Shown here one piece after another: positions 6,185 to 13,201 of a DNA stretch of 18,293 nt. This stretch comes from CAIKZZ01 sp035524595 (lineage in GTDB: Bacteria; Pseudomonadota; Gammaproteobacteria; Steroidobacterales; Steroidobacteraceae), in assembly GCA_035524595.1 (NCBI GenBank), contig DATKOP010000032.1, positions 1-18,293 on the forward strand, read 5' to 3'. Below the pieces are notes generated by a model, which saw nothing but the letters and a program-made list of their open reading frames with translations, did not search any database and was not told the origin of the DNA. How positions within the stretch are numbered: the stretch's first letter is position 1; each line of letters starts with the position of its first letter. The translations under genes and the position numbers were made by a program.

Positions 6185-6789
6185 GGCCGGCGCTCCCCGG
6201 GCCCGCCGGCGCGCAGCGCAGCGCCCTCGGCCGCGAGCGCGGCGAGCGCGCGCGCGCCGTCGCCGGCCGTCGCGTCGACGGCCCGCACCGCGTCGCACAG
6301 CACCACGACCTCGAGGCCGAGCGCGAGCGCATCGCGCGCAGTCGCCGCCACGCAGTAGTCGGTCGCGAGCCCGCCGAGCCACAGGCGTCGCACGCCGGCC
6401 GCGGCGAGCTCGGCCGCCAGCGTCGTGCCGGCGAAGGCCGAGTAGGCCTCGCGGTCGGCGCAGGTCCCCTTGTCGATGATCCGGCAGCGCGCCGGCAGCT
6501 CAAGGCCCGCCGCGAAGGCGGCGCCCGCGCTGCCGGCGACGCAGTGCGCCGGCCAGGGTCCGCCGCGCGCGGCGAACGAGCAGTGCCCCGCCGGGTGCCA
6601 GTCGCGGCTGGCGGCCGTCAGGCAGCCGCGGTCGTCGAAGACGCGCAGCCAGGCGTTCAGCGGCCGCAGCACCGCGTCGCCGTGCGGGACGGCGAGCGCG
6701 CCGCCCGGCAGGAAGTCGTTCTGCACGTCCACCGCGAGCAGCGCGTCCTCGGGGGCGCGCGGGCCGCGGGCGTCCCGAGTCGCGTTCAT
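6181..6789 (-). CDS. pncA: Nicotinamidase
   Basis: A 202-residue isochorismatase-fold amidase that converts nicotinamide to nicotinate and ammonia, feeding the next gene, pncB. The catalytic triad is complete: Asp21 (AVDVQNDFLPGG), Lys107 (IIDKGT) and Cys146 (LATDYCVAATA). The metal ligands Asp63, His65 and His69 lie in SRDWHPAGHCSF. This set is diagnostic of PncA rather than other isochorismatase-like hydrolases. Its stop overlaps the pncB start in GTGA (6181-6184). The start ATG at 6789 has no Shine-Dalgarno sequence. Instead TATTTT sits exactly six bases upstream, hinting at a leaderless mRNA. It is divergent from the host-attachment-family gene. Confidence 0.95.
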   Translation of the reverse strand: MNATRDARGPRAPEDALLAVDVQNDFLPGGALAVPHGDAVLRPLNAWLRVFDDRGCLTAASRDWHPAGHCSFAARGGPWPAHCVAGSAGAAFAAGLELPARCRIIDKGTCADREAYSAFAGTTLAAELAAAGVRRLWLGGLATDYCVAATARDALALGLEVVVLCDAVRAVDATAGDGARALAALAAEGAALRAGGPGERRP

Positions 6790-6795
6790 CGCGGG

Positions 6796-6801
6796 AAAAT
6801 A
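6796..6801 (-). promoter_or_regulatory. Candidate -10 element of a leaderless pncA-pncB transcript
   Basis: On the minus strand TATTTT-CCCGCG-ATG places a -10-like hexamer six bases before the pncA start, so transcription would begin at or next to the A of ATG. AT-rich hexamers are rare in this DNA. No good -35 element is seen about 17 bases further upstream. Confidence 0.45.
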
Positions 6802-6930
6802 CCGTGCGCGGCGCGTGCCGTCGCGGGTTTTACCGAGAGCGCGCTATGGAATCCCCGTCTGGTGCCGCGAGCGGGCGGGGCTACGCTCGGACGGGGTCAG
6901 GAGAGCGCCGCGCGGGTCAAGGAGGCCGTC

Positions 6931-7389
6931 ATGCGTCCGCTGCTGGTCGTGGTCGCCGATTTCTCGACGGCCCGCTTCTACCGCCTGCCGGCGGACTCGC
7001 GCCGGCTGCGCCTGCTCGAGGTCCTCCACAACCCGGCCGCCCGCAGCCACGAGCACGAGCTCGTGACGAGCCCGCCGGGCCGGGTCTACAGCCGGGCCGT
7101 CGGCCGCCCGCAGGCCTTCGAGGCGCGTCGCGGCGTCAAGCGGCTCGCATCCGAGCGCTTCGCCGGCGCCGTCGCGAAGCGCATCGGCGGCCGCTGCGCC
7201 GCGCTCAGCCACGAGGACGTCGTGGTGGTCGCCGGCGGCCGGCTGCTCGGCCTCGTCGATCGCAAGCTGCCGCGCGCGGCGCAGCACCGGCTGGTCGCCG
7301 CCGTGCCGCGCGACCTGTCGCACCTGGCCGAGCCGGCGCTGAGCCGCGAGATCCTGCCGCTGCGCAGCCGGGCGGGGGCGCCCCACTAG
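6931..7389 (+). CDS. Host-attachment-family protein (PF10116-like)
   Basis: A 152-residue cytosolic-looking protein with no signal peptide or membrane helix. The pattern resembles the 'protein required for attachment to host cells' family: VVVADFSTARFYRL (6-19), NPAARSHEHELVTSPPGRVY (34-53), ERFAGAVAKRI (75-85), HEDVVVVAGGRLLGLVDRKL (94-113) and VPRDLSHL (125-132). The family name comes from plant-associated bacteria, but members are widespread in free-living proteobacteria and the biochemical role is unknown; the fold recalls eRF1/baeRF-type domains. The start ATG 6931 has an excellent AAGGAGG (6919-6925). Its own promoter probably lies in the 141-bp gap shared with pncA. No operon partner is evident. 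Confidence 0.8.
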   Translation: MRPLLVVVADFSTARFYRLPADSRRLRLLEVLHNPAARSHEHELVTSPPGRVYSRAVGRPQAFEARRGVKRLASERFAGAVAKRIGGRCAALSHEDVVVVAGGRLLGLVDRKLPRAAQHRLVAAVPRDLSHLAEPALSREILPLRSRAGAPH

Positions 7390-7613
7390 GCCGCCCCGCC
7401 GCACCGGCCGCCGCGCGGCCGGCGGCCCGCCTGCCGTCCGCCGGCCCGACACCCCCGCCGGGCCCGCCCGGGGACCGTTCCCAGCGCACACCTGCCGTGC
7501 GAGGATGCCGCCCGGAGCGGCCTCTGTGACATAGTTCAAGGGTTTTGGGGCGCCGACAGGCGACACTGCCCGCAGACCGGGCCGATGGCGGCCGGCAGCG
7601 AGGGTTCCGCGCG
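7390..7613. other. Intergenic region with GC hairpin and possible promoter
   Basis: These 224 bp separate two plus-strand genes. A 7-bp perfect hairpin CCGGCCG-CCGCG-CGGCCGG (7404-7422) lies 15 bases after the upstream stop codon. It has no T-tract, so it is at best a partial terminator. An AT-richer patch, TGACATAGTTCAAGG (about 7527-7541), could hold the promoter of the DUF4124 gene, leaving a leader of about 75 nt. No coding sequence is convincing. Confidence 0.4.
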
Positions 7614-8156
7614 ATGAAAACGATCAGCACCCGGACCGACACGCAGGGCCTGCGCCGCCGCACGCGCGCCGCGCTGGCCGTGGCCGCCGTCGTCGCGCTG
7701 GGCGCGCTCGCGTTGCCCGCCGCCGCCGCGGTCTATAAGTGGGTGGACCCGCAGGGCCGCATCCACTACAGCGACCGCCCGCCGCCGCCCGAGGGCAAGC
7801 TGCTGTCGGTCGACGCCAGCGCCCCGCACGGCCACGGCGAACGGGGCCCGGAGCCGAGCCGGCCCGCGGGGTCGTCGCTCGCGTCCGCCTCGGTGCCGTC
7901 CGGCCCGGTCACGGGACCGGCCGCGAACCCGGAGGCCGTCGCCCGCCTGAGGCAGGAGGTCGCCAGCGACGTTTCCAACGCCCAGGCCGACCAGTGCAAG
8001 CAGGCCCAGGACCGCTACCAGAACTACGTGCACTCGCGGCGCCTCTACAAGGAGGGGCCGGACAAGGAGCGGATCTACCTGACCGACCAGGAGCTCGAGA
8101 CCGAGCGCCTGCAGGCCAAGCACGAAGTCGACGAGCTCTGCGGCCCCGGCCGCTGA
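7614..8156 (+). CDS. Exported DUF4124-domain protein
   Basis: A 180-residue secreted or periplasmic protein. Residues 1-39 form a long signal peptide: a basic region with RRRTR, a hydrophobic core AALAVAAVVALGALAL, and cleavage probably after the AAAA before Val40. The DUF4124 motif follows directly: VYKWVDPQGRIHYSDRPPP (40-58), a short beta-meander common at the N-terminus of exported proteobacterial proteins of unknown role. A Ser/Pro/Gly-rich spacer (about 65-105) leads to a charged helical domain (about 107-176) holding the only mature cysteines, Cys128 and Cys176, which could form a disulfide. ATG 7614 is preferred because it gives a clean signal peptide and has AGGG upstream; a TTG at 7545 would add 23 unsupported residues. 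Function unknown. Confidence 0.86.
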   Translation: MKTISTRTDTQGLRRRTRAALAVAAVVALGALALPAAAAVYKWVDPQGRIHYSDRPPPPEGKLLSVDASAPHGHGERGPEPSRPAGSSLASASVPSGPVTGPAANPEAVARLRQEVASDVSNAQADQCKQAQDRYQNYVHSRRLYKEGPDKERIYLTDQELETERLQAKHEVDELCGPGR

Positions 8157-8176
8157 GCGCCCGCCGCCCCGATCCC

Positions 8177-8202
8177 GCGGCCGCTTCCCCTCGCGGCCGT
8201 TT
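8177..8202 (+). terminator. Possible intrinsic terminator after the DUF4124 gene
   Basis: A 7-bp perfect stem CGGCCGC / GCGGCCG (8178-8184 and 8193-8199) with an 8-base loop TTCCCCTC is followed by TTT (8200-8202), and a G-T pair extends the stem by one. The T-run is too short for a strong call. Confidence 0.42.
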
Positions 8203-8254
8203 CGCGATTCACTAGGCACACCGCGCCCGCCGGGCGCCGTCGGCCGGAGATCGC

Positions 8255-9133
8255 GTGAAGACAGGTTTCGTCGGACTCGGCGCCATGGGCCTCTCGATGG
8301 CGCGCAACCTCCACAAGGCCGGACTGCTGGCCGCCGTCTGGAACCGCAGCGCCGACAAGGCAGTCGCCCTCGCGGCCGAGACCGGCTGCACGGTCGCGGC
8401 GGACCTGGCGGCGCTCGCGGCGAGCTGCGATGCGATCGTCGTCTGCGTGTCCGCCGACGCGGACGTGCTCGGCGTCGTCGACGCGCTGCTGCCGCAGGCG
8501 CGCCGCGGGCTCATCGTGATCGACTGCTCGACCGTCTCCGCGGTCACCGCCCGCGAGGCCGCGTCCCGGCTCGCCGAGCGGGGCGCCGCCTTCCTCGACT
8601 GCCCGGTCAGCGGCGGCGTCGAGGGCGCGCGCGACGGTACGCTCGCGATCATGTGCGGCGGCAGCGCCGAGGCCTTCGAGCGCGCCCGGCCGGTGCTCGC
8701 CGCGATGGGCCGCACGGTGACGCTGATGGGGCCGAACGGCTACGGCCAGGCCACCAAGGCGACCAACCAGATCCTGTGCGCCGGCGTCATCCAGGCGGTC
8801 GCCGAGGCGATGGCCTTCGCCAAGGCCGAGGGGCTGCCGCTCGACAAGGTCATCGAGACGCTCGGCAAGGGAGCCGGCTCGTCCTGGTACTTCGTCAACC
8901 GTGCGCCGTTCATGGCGCGCGGCAGCTTCCCGGCGGGCTTTCGCGTCCGGCTGCACGACAAGGACCTCGGCATCTGCCACGACATGGCGGCGGCGCGCGG
9001 CGTCGCGCTGCCGGTGGTCGAGACGACTCGCAGTCAGTACCGGCAGCTGGTGGCGTCCGGCCACGGCGACGAGGACATCTCGACGCTGTTCCGGCTCAAG
9101 GACGCGCTGTTCGCGCGCGGCGGCGGGGGCTGA
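8255..9133 (+). CDS. NAD(P)-dependent beta-hydroxyacid dehydrogenase (3-hydroxyisobutyrate dehydrogenase family)
   Basis: A 292-residue cytosolic oxidoreductase. The Rossmann domain (1 to about 160) opens FVGLGAMGLSMARNL with GLGAMG at 7-12; Asn30-Arg31 (VWNRS) after the second strand favour NADP(H) over NAD. DCPVSGG (116-122) is the substrate-binding signature of the family. The all-helical domain starts near 163 with GQATKATNQ, where Lys168 is the catalytic lysine and Asn172 its usual partner. LHDKDLGI (233-240) is the conserved cofactor/substrate segment near the C-terminus. The family includes 3-hydroxyisobutyrate, tartronate-semialdehyde and gamma-hydroxybutyrate dehydrogenases, and the sequence does not settle which. 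The start is GTG with CGGAGA upstream. There are no valine-catabolism or glyoxylate genes beside it. Confidence 0.88.
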   Translation: MKTGFVGLGAMGLSMARNLHKAGLLAAVWNRSADKAVALAAETGCTVAADLAALAASCDAIVVCVSADADVLGVVDALLPQARRGLIVIDCSTVSAVTAREAASRLAERGAAFLDCPVSGGVEGARDGTLAIMCGGSAEAFERARPVLAAMGRTVTLMGPNGYGQATKATNQILCAGVIQAVAEAMAFAKAEGLPLDKVIETLGKGAGSSWYFVNRAPFMARGSFPAGFRVRLHDKDLGICHDMAAARGVALPVVETTRSQYRQLVASGHGDEDISTLFRLKDALFARGGGG

Positions 9134-9153
9134 GGACGCCCGGCCCGCCGGCC

Positions 9154-10299
9154 CTAGGCGGCGGCGGGCGCCGCCGGTGACGGCGGCGCCGCGGGTCGCG
9201 CCATGCGCAGCGTGAGCGCGCCGACGCCGGCCAGGAAGATCAGCATCGCCGCGAGTCCGCCGACCAGCGGCACGCGATGCAGCAGGACGAGCGCGACGAG
9301 CGCGCCGAGGAAGGCGAGCAGCCGCCAGCCGGTGTCGCCGGCGCGCGGCGGCGCGAAGCGCCCGAGCGCGTAGTCGCCGAGCGCGACCGCGGCGACGACG
9401 TGGCCGAGCAGCAGCACCGCCACGTACAGCGCGATCGCGAGCACCGCGAGCGGGATCCCGATCAGCGTCACGACCAGGAACGCCGCGATCACCGGCACGA
9501 CGATCAGCACGGCGAAGCCGACGCCGAGGCACAGCGGCCACTGCGTGGCCGCGACGCGGCTGGTCGCGGCGAGAAAGCCCGGCGCGAGCAGCAGCAGCAG
9601 TGCACCGAGCGCCACGCTGCCGCCGAACCAGATGCCGCGGCCGACGCCGCGCAGCGCGTGGTGCGCGCCGTCGCTCCAGCTCCAGCCGTAGCGCGGGCCC
9701 GGCAGCCGCTCGAGGCCGCCGATCATGGCCCCGGCGCCGATCACCGGCTCCCGGTCGCTGCGGTAGCGCAGCTTGCCGGCGATGCGCGCGCCGGGCCCGA
9801 TCTCGATGCGCGCCGCCGAGATCTCGGCGTCGCCGCCGACGCTGCCGTTCAGGGTCACGTTGCGGCCGGCCATCTGCAGGTAGCTGTCGGCGGTGCCGGC
9901 GAAGGACAGCGCCTGGCCGGCCATCGACAGCGCGCCGCCGAAGTGCGCCGCCGGCGTCACCTCGACGCTGCCGCCGAACAGCCGCGCGTTGTGCCGCACG
10001 CTGCCGCTCACCACCACCGAGCCGCCGGCGGCGTACAGCCCCTTGTCGATCGGGCCGCGGACGTCGATGTGGGCGCCGGCCAGGAAGGCGTCGCCCGCCA
10101 CCGGGCCGTCGAGCGTGACGCGCCCGCCGGCCGCGAAGGCATCGCCCGCGACCTCGCCGCCGAGGCTGATCGTGCGGCCGGCCGCGAAGCGGTCGCTGCC
10201 GAGCGTGTGCTCGACGCTGTCGTCGTCGGCGCGGTCCGGCTCGGCGGCGGCGAGCGGCGTCGCCGCGAGCACGGCTAGGAGCAGCAGCTGGCGCAGCAT
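9154..10299 (-). CDS. Exported/membrane bactofilin-like beta-solenoid protein with C-terminal transmembrane domain
   Basis: A 381-residue protein of three parts. Residues 1-19 are a signal peptide (MLRQLLLLAVLAATPLAAA). Residues about 33-200 are short imperfect repeats such as GGEVAGDAFAAGG, DGPVAGDAFLAG and LNGSVGGDAEIS, the glycine-rich turn pattern of bactofilins (polymer-forming cytoskeletal proteins), which fold as a right-handed beta-solenoid. Residues about 223-366 hold five likely membrane helices with a Pro/Ala-rich tail. The signal peptide implies that the solenoid faces the periplasm, unlike cytosolic bactofilins. ATG 10299 is chosen because a signal peptide follows at once and GGGGGGACC lies upstream; an in-frame start at 10395 would overlap the hemC promoter. 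It converges on the dehydrogenase gene and is divergent from hemC. Function unknown; a role in envelope organisation is inference. Confidence 0.82.
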   Translation of the reverse strand: MLRQLLLLAVLAATPLAAAEPDRADDDSVEHTLGSDRFAAGRTISLGGEVAGDAFAAGGRVTLDGPVAGDAFLAGAHIDVRGPIDKGLYAAGGSVVVSGSVRHNARLFGGSVEVTPAAHFGGALSMAGQALSFAGTADSYLQMAGRNVTLNGSVGGDAEISAARIEIGPGARIAGKLRYRSDREPVIGAGAMIGGLERLPGPRYGWSWSDGAHHALRGVGRGIWFGGSVALGALLLLLAPGFLAATSRVAATQWPLCLGVGFAVLIVVPVIAAFLVVTLIGIPLAVLAIALYVAVLLLGHVVAAVALGDYALGRFAPPRAGDTGWRLLAFLGALVALVLLHRVPLVGGLAAMLIFLAGVGALTLRMARPAAPPSPAAPAAA

Positions 10300-10394
10300 C
10301 GAGGTCCCCCCGGCGCCCGCGGCGTTGCGGCGCCGGCGAGATCCTAGTCCGATCGCCGCCGGCCGGATAGCGCGCCCGGAGCGGGCCGGCCGCA

Positions 10395-10403
10395 TGGCAC
10401 AAT
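10395..10403 (+). promoter_or_regulatory. Candidate extended -10 of a leaderless hemC operon transcript
   Basis: TGG-CACAAT is an extended -10-type element (TGN followed by a hexamer matching TATAAT at four positions), followed by GCCGCC and the hemC ATG at 10410. The six-base gap would start the transcript at the start codon. No Shine-Dalgarno sequence is present, and no -35 is visible at the normal distance. Confidence 0.48.
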
Positions 10404-10409
10404 GCCGCC

Positions 10410-11336
10410 ATGCAACACCTCAGAATCGCGACGCGTCGCAGCGCGCTCGCCCTGTGGCAGGCCGAGCACGTGGCCGCGCTGCTCAGGGCGCGCCACCCGG
10501 GGCTGACCGTCGCGCTGGTGCCGATCGTCACGACCGGCGACCGGATCCAGGACCGCCCGCTGGCCGACGTCGGCGGCAAGGGCCTGTTCATCAAGGAGCT
10601 CGAGGTCGCGATGGCCGAGGAGCGCGCCGAGCTCGCGGTGCACTCGATGAAGGACGTGCCGGCGGTGCTGCCGGAGGGCTTCGTGATCGCCGCCGTGCTG
10701 CCGCGCGCCGACCCGCGCGACGCGTTCCTGTCGCGCCGGCACGCGAGCTTCGCGGCGCTGCCGCCGGGAGCGCGGGTCGGCACCTCGAGCCAGCGCCGCC
10801 AGTCGATCCTGCGCGCGCTGCGGCCGGACCTCGAGATCGTGCCGCTGCGCGGCAACGTCGACACGCGGCTGCGCAAGCTCGACGCCGGCGAGTTCGACGC
10901 GATCATCCTCGCCGCCGCAGGCCTCGTCCGGCTCGGTTTCGGCGAGCGGATCACCGAGTACCTGTCGCCGTCGGTGTCGCTGCCGGCGGTCGGCCAGGGC
11001 ATCGTCGGCATCGAGTGCCGCGACCGGCCGGCGGTGCTCGGGCTGCTCGGCGCGCTCGACGACCGTCTGAGCCGCGAGTGCCTCGCCGCCGAGCGCGCGC
11101 TGGCGGCGCGGCTCGAGGGCAGCTGCACCTCGCCGATCGCCGGCTTCGCGCACCACGCGGGCGGCAGCCTCGAGCTCGAGGGCCTGGTCGGCGCGCCGGA
11201 CGGCCGCGTCGTCTACCGCGACCGGATCGCCGGCCCGCCCGGCGAGGCCGAGGCGCTCGGCCGGGCGCTCGCCGACCGGCTGCTCGCCGCCGGCGCCGGT
11301 GCGCTGCTCGCGACGCTGCGGGCCCGGGGCGACTGA
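10410..11336 (+). CDS. hemC: Hydroxymethylbilane synthase (porphobilinogen deaminase)
   Basis: A 308-residue cytosolic enzyme that joins four porphobilinogen molecules into hydroxymethylbilane, the linear precursor of all tetrapyrroles. It begins LRIATRRSALALWQAEHV and contains VGGKGLFIKELE (54-65), HSMKDVP (78-84, with catalytic Asp82), GTSSQRRQ (124-131) and RGNVDTRLRKLD (147-158). Cys239 in LEGSCTSPIAG carries the dipyrromethane cofactor. The length matches the family. It is the first gene of hemC-hemD-hemX-hemY; hemD starts four bases after its stop codon. Its upstream region suggests a leaderless start. Confidence 0.97.
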   Translation: MQHLRIATRRSALALWQAEHVAALLRARHPGLTVALVPIVTTGDRIQDRPLADVGGKGLFIKELEVAMAEERAELAVHSMKDVPAVLPEGFVIAAVLPRADPRDAFLSRRHASFAALPPGARVGTSSQRRQSILRALRPDLEIVPLRGNVDTRLRKLDAGEFDAIILAAAGLVRLGFGERITEYLSPSVSLPAVGQGIVGIECRDRPAVLGLLGALDDRLSRECLAAERALAARLEGSCTSPIAGFAHHAGGSLELEGLVGAPDGRVVYRDRIAGPPGEAEALGRALADRLLAAGAGALLATLRARGD

Positions 11337-11339
11337 GCG

Positions 11340-12119
11340 ATGGCCGCGCTCGAGGGCCTCGGCGTGCTGGTGACGCGCCCCGAGCCCCAGGCGGGGCCGC
11401 TCGCGCGGCGCCTCGCCGCCGAAGGCGCGCGCGTCTACCGCCTGCCGGCGATCGAGCTGCACCCGCGCGACGACCGCGCCCGCCAGCGCGCGGCGCTCGG
11501 GCCGATCGACCGCTTCCACTGGATCGTGTTCGTCAGCGCCAATGCGGTGCGCTTCGGCGCCTCGCTGCTCGAGGGACGGCGCGACCTCAAGCTCGCGGCG
11601 GTCGGCCCGGCCACGGCCGCCGCCCTGAACCACGCCGGCTACCGGGTCGCGCTGGTGCCGCAGGGCGGCTACGACAGCGAGCACCTGCTCGAGTGCGCGG
11701 ACTTCCGCCACGTGCAGGGCCAGCGGGTGCTGATCGTGCGCGGCGACACCGGCCGCGAGCTGCTCGCGGACGAGCTGACCGCGCGCGGCGCCGAGATCTC
11801 CTACGCCGAGGTCTACGAACGGCACTGCGCGCGGCCGGTGCCGGGCGCGGTCGCGGCGGTCGAGGCCGAATGGAGCAGCGGCGCCATCGACGTCGTGACC
11901 GCGACCAGCGCCGAGCTGCTGCGCTGCCTGTACGAGATCCTGAGCCCGGCCGGCCGCGCGCTGCTCGCGCGCAGCACGCTGCTCGTCGGCGGGCCGCGCA
12001 TCGGCGCGGTCGCGCGGCAGATCGGCGTCACCGGGCCGCTGATCGTCGCCAAGCGGCCGGACGACGACGGCCTCGTGGATGCGCTGCTCGAGGCGCGGCG
12101 GCATACTACCGGCCCCTGA
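11340..12119 (+). CDS. hemD: Uroporphyrinogen-III synthase
   Basis: A 259-residue cytosolic enzyme that cyclises hydroxymethylbilane with inversion of ring D, giving uroporphyrinogen III. The family is weakly conserved in sequence, but the marks are there: the opening VLVTRPEPQAGPLARRL (9-25), VFVSANAVRFG (63-73), a middle VLIVRGDTGRELL block and ATSAELLRCL in the second domain. Position directly after hemC, with a three-base gap, is decisive. Translation is probably coupled to hemC since no separate ribosome-binding site is evident beyond sequence inside the hemC end. hemX follows after 20 bases. Confidence 0.94.
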   Translation: MAALEGLGVLVTRPEPQAGPLARRLAAEGARVYRLPAIELHPRDDRARQRAALGPIDRFHWIVFVSANAVRFGASLLEGRRDLKLAAVGPATAAALNHAGYRVALVPQGGYDSEHLLECADFRHVQGQRVLIVRGDTGRELLADELTARGAEISYAEVYERHCARPVPGAVAAVEAEWSSGAIDVVTATSAELLRCLYEILSPAGRALLARSTLLVGGPRIGAVARQIGVTGPLIVAKRPDDDGLVDALLEARRHTTGP

Positions 12120-12139
12120 CGCCGCCGCGGCGATCGCCG

Positions 12140-13201
12140 ATGCCCGAACCCGAGCCCACGCCGCCGAGCGCGACCGACGAGGCCGCCGAACGCCGCCATG
12201 CGGAGCGCCGCCGCGGCGAGCAGCGCCGCGTCGCGCGCGCGCTGTGGCAGGGCGCGATCGGGCTCTTGTTCGGGCTGGTCGCGGTGGTGATCGCGCTGCT
12301 CGCCGGCTGGCGGGTGCTGACGCTCGAGCGCAGCCTCGAGGCCGACCGCGACGCCGGCCGGCTCGCGAGCCACGACCTCGAGCTGCTGCGGGCGTCGCTC
12401 GCCAAGCTCGAGGCGCGCACCGCCGCCGGCGCCGACGCGCTCGGCCGCCTCGAGCCGCTGCCCGCGCGGCTGGAGACGCTCGACGGCCGCGTGGCGCGCA
12501 TCGAGGCGCGCATCGAGGCGCCGCAGCGCGCGGTGGCGCGCGTCGAGGCGGCGCACCTCGTCGAGCTCGCCGGCCACCGGCTCGCGCTCGAGCACGACGT
12601 GCGCGGCGCGATCGCGCTGTTCGAGGCGGCCGACGCCCGGCTGGCCGACAGTTCCGACCCGGCGGCGCTGCGCGCCCGCGCGCAGCTGGCGCACGACCTG
12701 GCGGCGCTGCGCGCCGTGACCGCGCCGGACGTCGCCGCGCTCGGCGCACGGCTCGCGGCCGCCGAGGCCGCGGTGCGCGAGCTGCCGATGCTGGGCGCGA
12801 TCAACAACCGCTTCGTGGCGCCCGGCAGCGAGCCGCCGCCGCCGCCCGGCCTGGCGCGCGCCTGGTGGCAGCTGACGACGGTGTTCCAGGACCTGCTCAG
12901 CGTCCGCCGCATCAGCGACGCGACCGTGCGGCTGGTGTCGATGGAGGAGATCGGCGTGCGCCGCCACCACCTCGAGACGCTGCTGTTCGCGGCGCGGCTC
13001 GCGGCGCTGCGCGCCGACGAGGCCGACTACGCCGCCAACCTCGGCGCGGCGCGCGACTGGCTGGGGCGCTTCTTCGACGGCACGGATCCGGCGACGCGTG
13101 GCGTCGACCAGGAGCTGGCCGCGCTGGCCGCGAGCCGCGTCAGCCCGGACCTGCCGGACGTCTCCGGCTCGCTGCGGCTGCTGCGCGGGAAGGCGTCGTG
13201 A
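12140..13201 (+). CDS. hemX: HemX family membrane protein
   Basis: A 353-residue inner-membrane protein of the proteobacterial HemX family. A short charged, Pro-rich N-terminus (1-33) precedes one membrane helix at about 36-58 (GAIGLLFGLVAVVIALLAG). Then comes a long coiled coil (about 60-150, many Leu/Glu/Ala/Arg heptads) and a helical periplasmic domain with the conserved WWQLTTVFQDLLSVRRI stretch. The old label 'uroporphyrinogen-III C-methyltransferase' is not supported, since no SAM-dependent methyltransferase domain is visible; the actual role in haem metabolism is unclear. The start ATG 12140 gives the normal length; a long open reading frame continues upstream through hemD and hemC in another frame and is not coding. 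Its stop overlaps hemY as GTGA. Confidence 0.92.
   Translation: MPEPEPTPPSATDEAAERRHAERRRGEQRRVARALWQGAIGLLFGLVAVVIALLAGWRVLTLERSLEADRDAGRLASHDLELLRASLAKLEARTAAGADALGRLEPLPARLETLDGRVARIEARIEAPQRAVARVEAAHLVELAGHRLALEHDVRGAIALFEAADARLADSSDPAALRARAQLAHDLAALRAVTAPDVAALGARLAAAEAAVRELPMLGAINNRFVAPGSEPPPPPGLARAWWQLTTVFQDLLSVRRISDATVRLVSMEEIGVRRHHLETLLFAARLAALRADEADYAANLGAARDWLGRFFDGTDPATRGVDQELAALAASRVSPDLPDVSGSLRLLRGKAS

Noticed and set aside
12102..12107. CATACT as an internal -10 promoter for hemX-hemY
   Set aside because: It resembles a -10 box and is AT-rich for the region, but it lies inside the hemD coding sequence with no -35 match and 32 bases from the hemX start. The tight operon needs no such promoter.
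9893..13201. A very long plus-strand open frame spanning the bactofilin-like gene region, hemC, hemD and hemX
   Set aside because: Only its last part (12140-13201) encodes a recognisable protein, HemX. The rest is Arg/Ala/Gly/Pro-rich out-of-frame translation of genes with clear identity in other frames, a common artefact of high GC.
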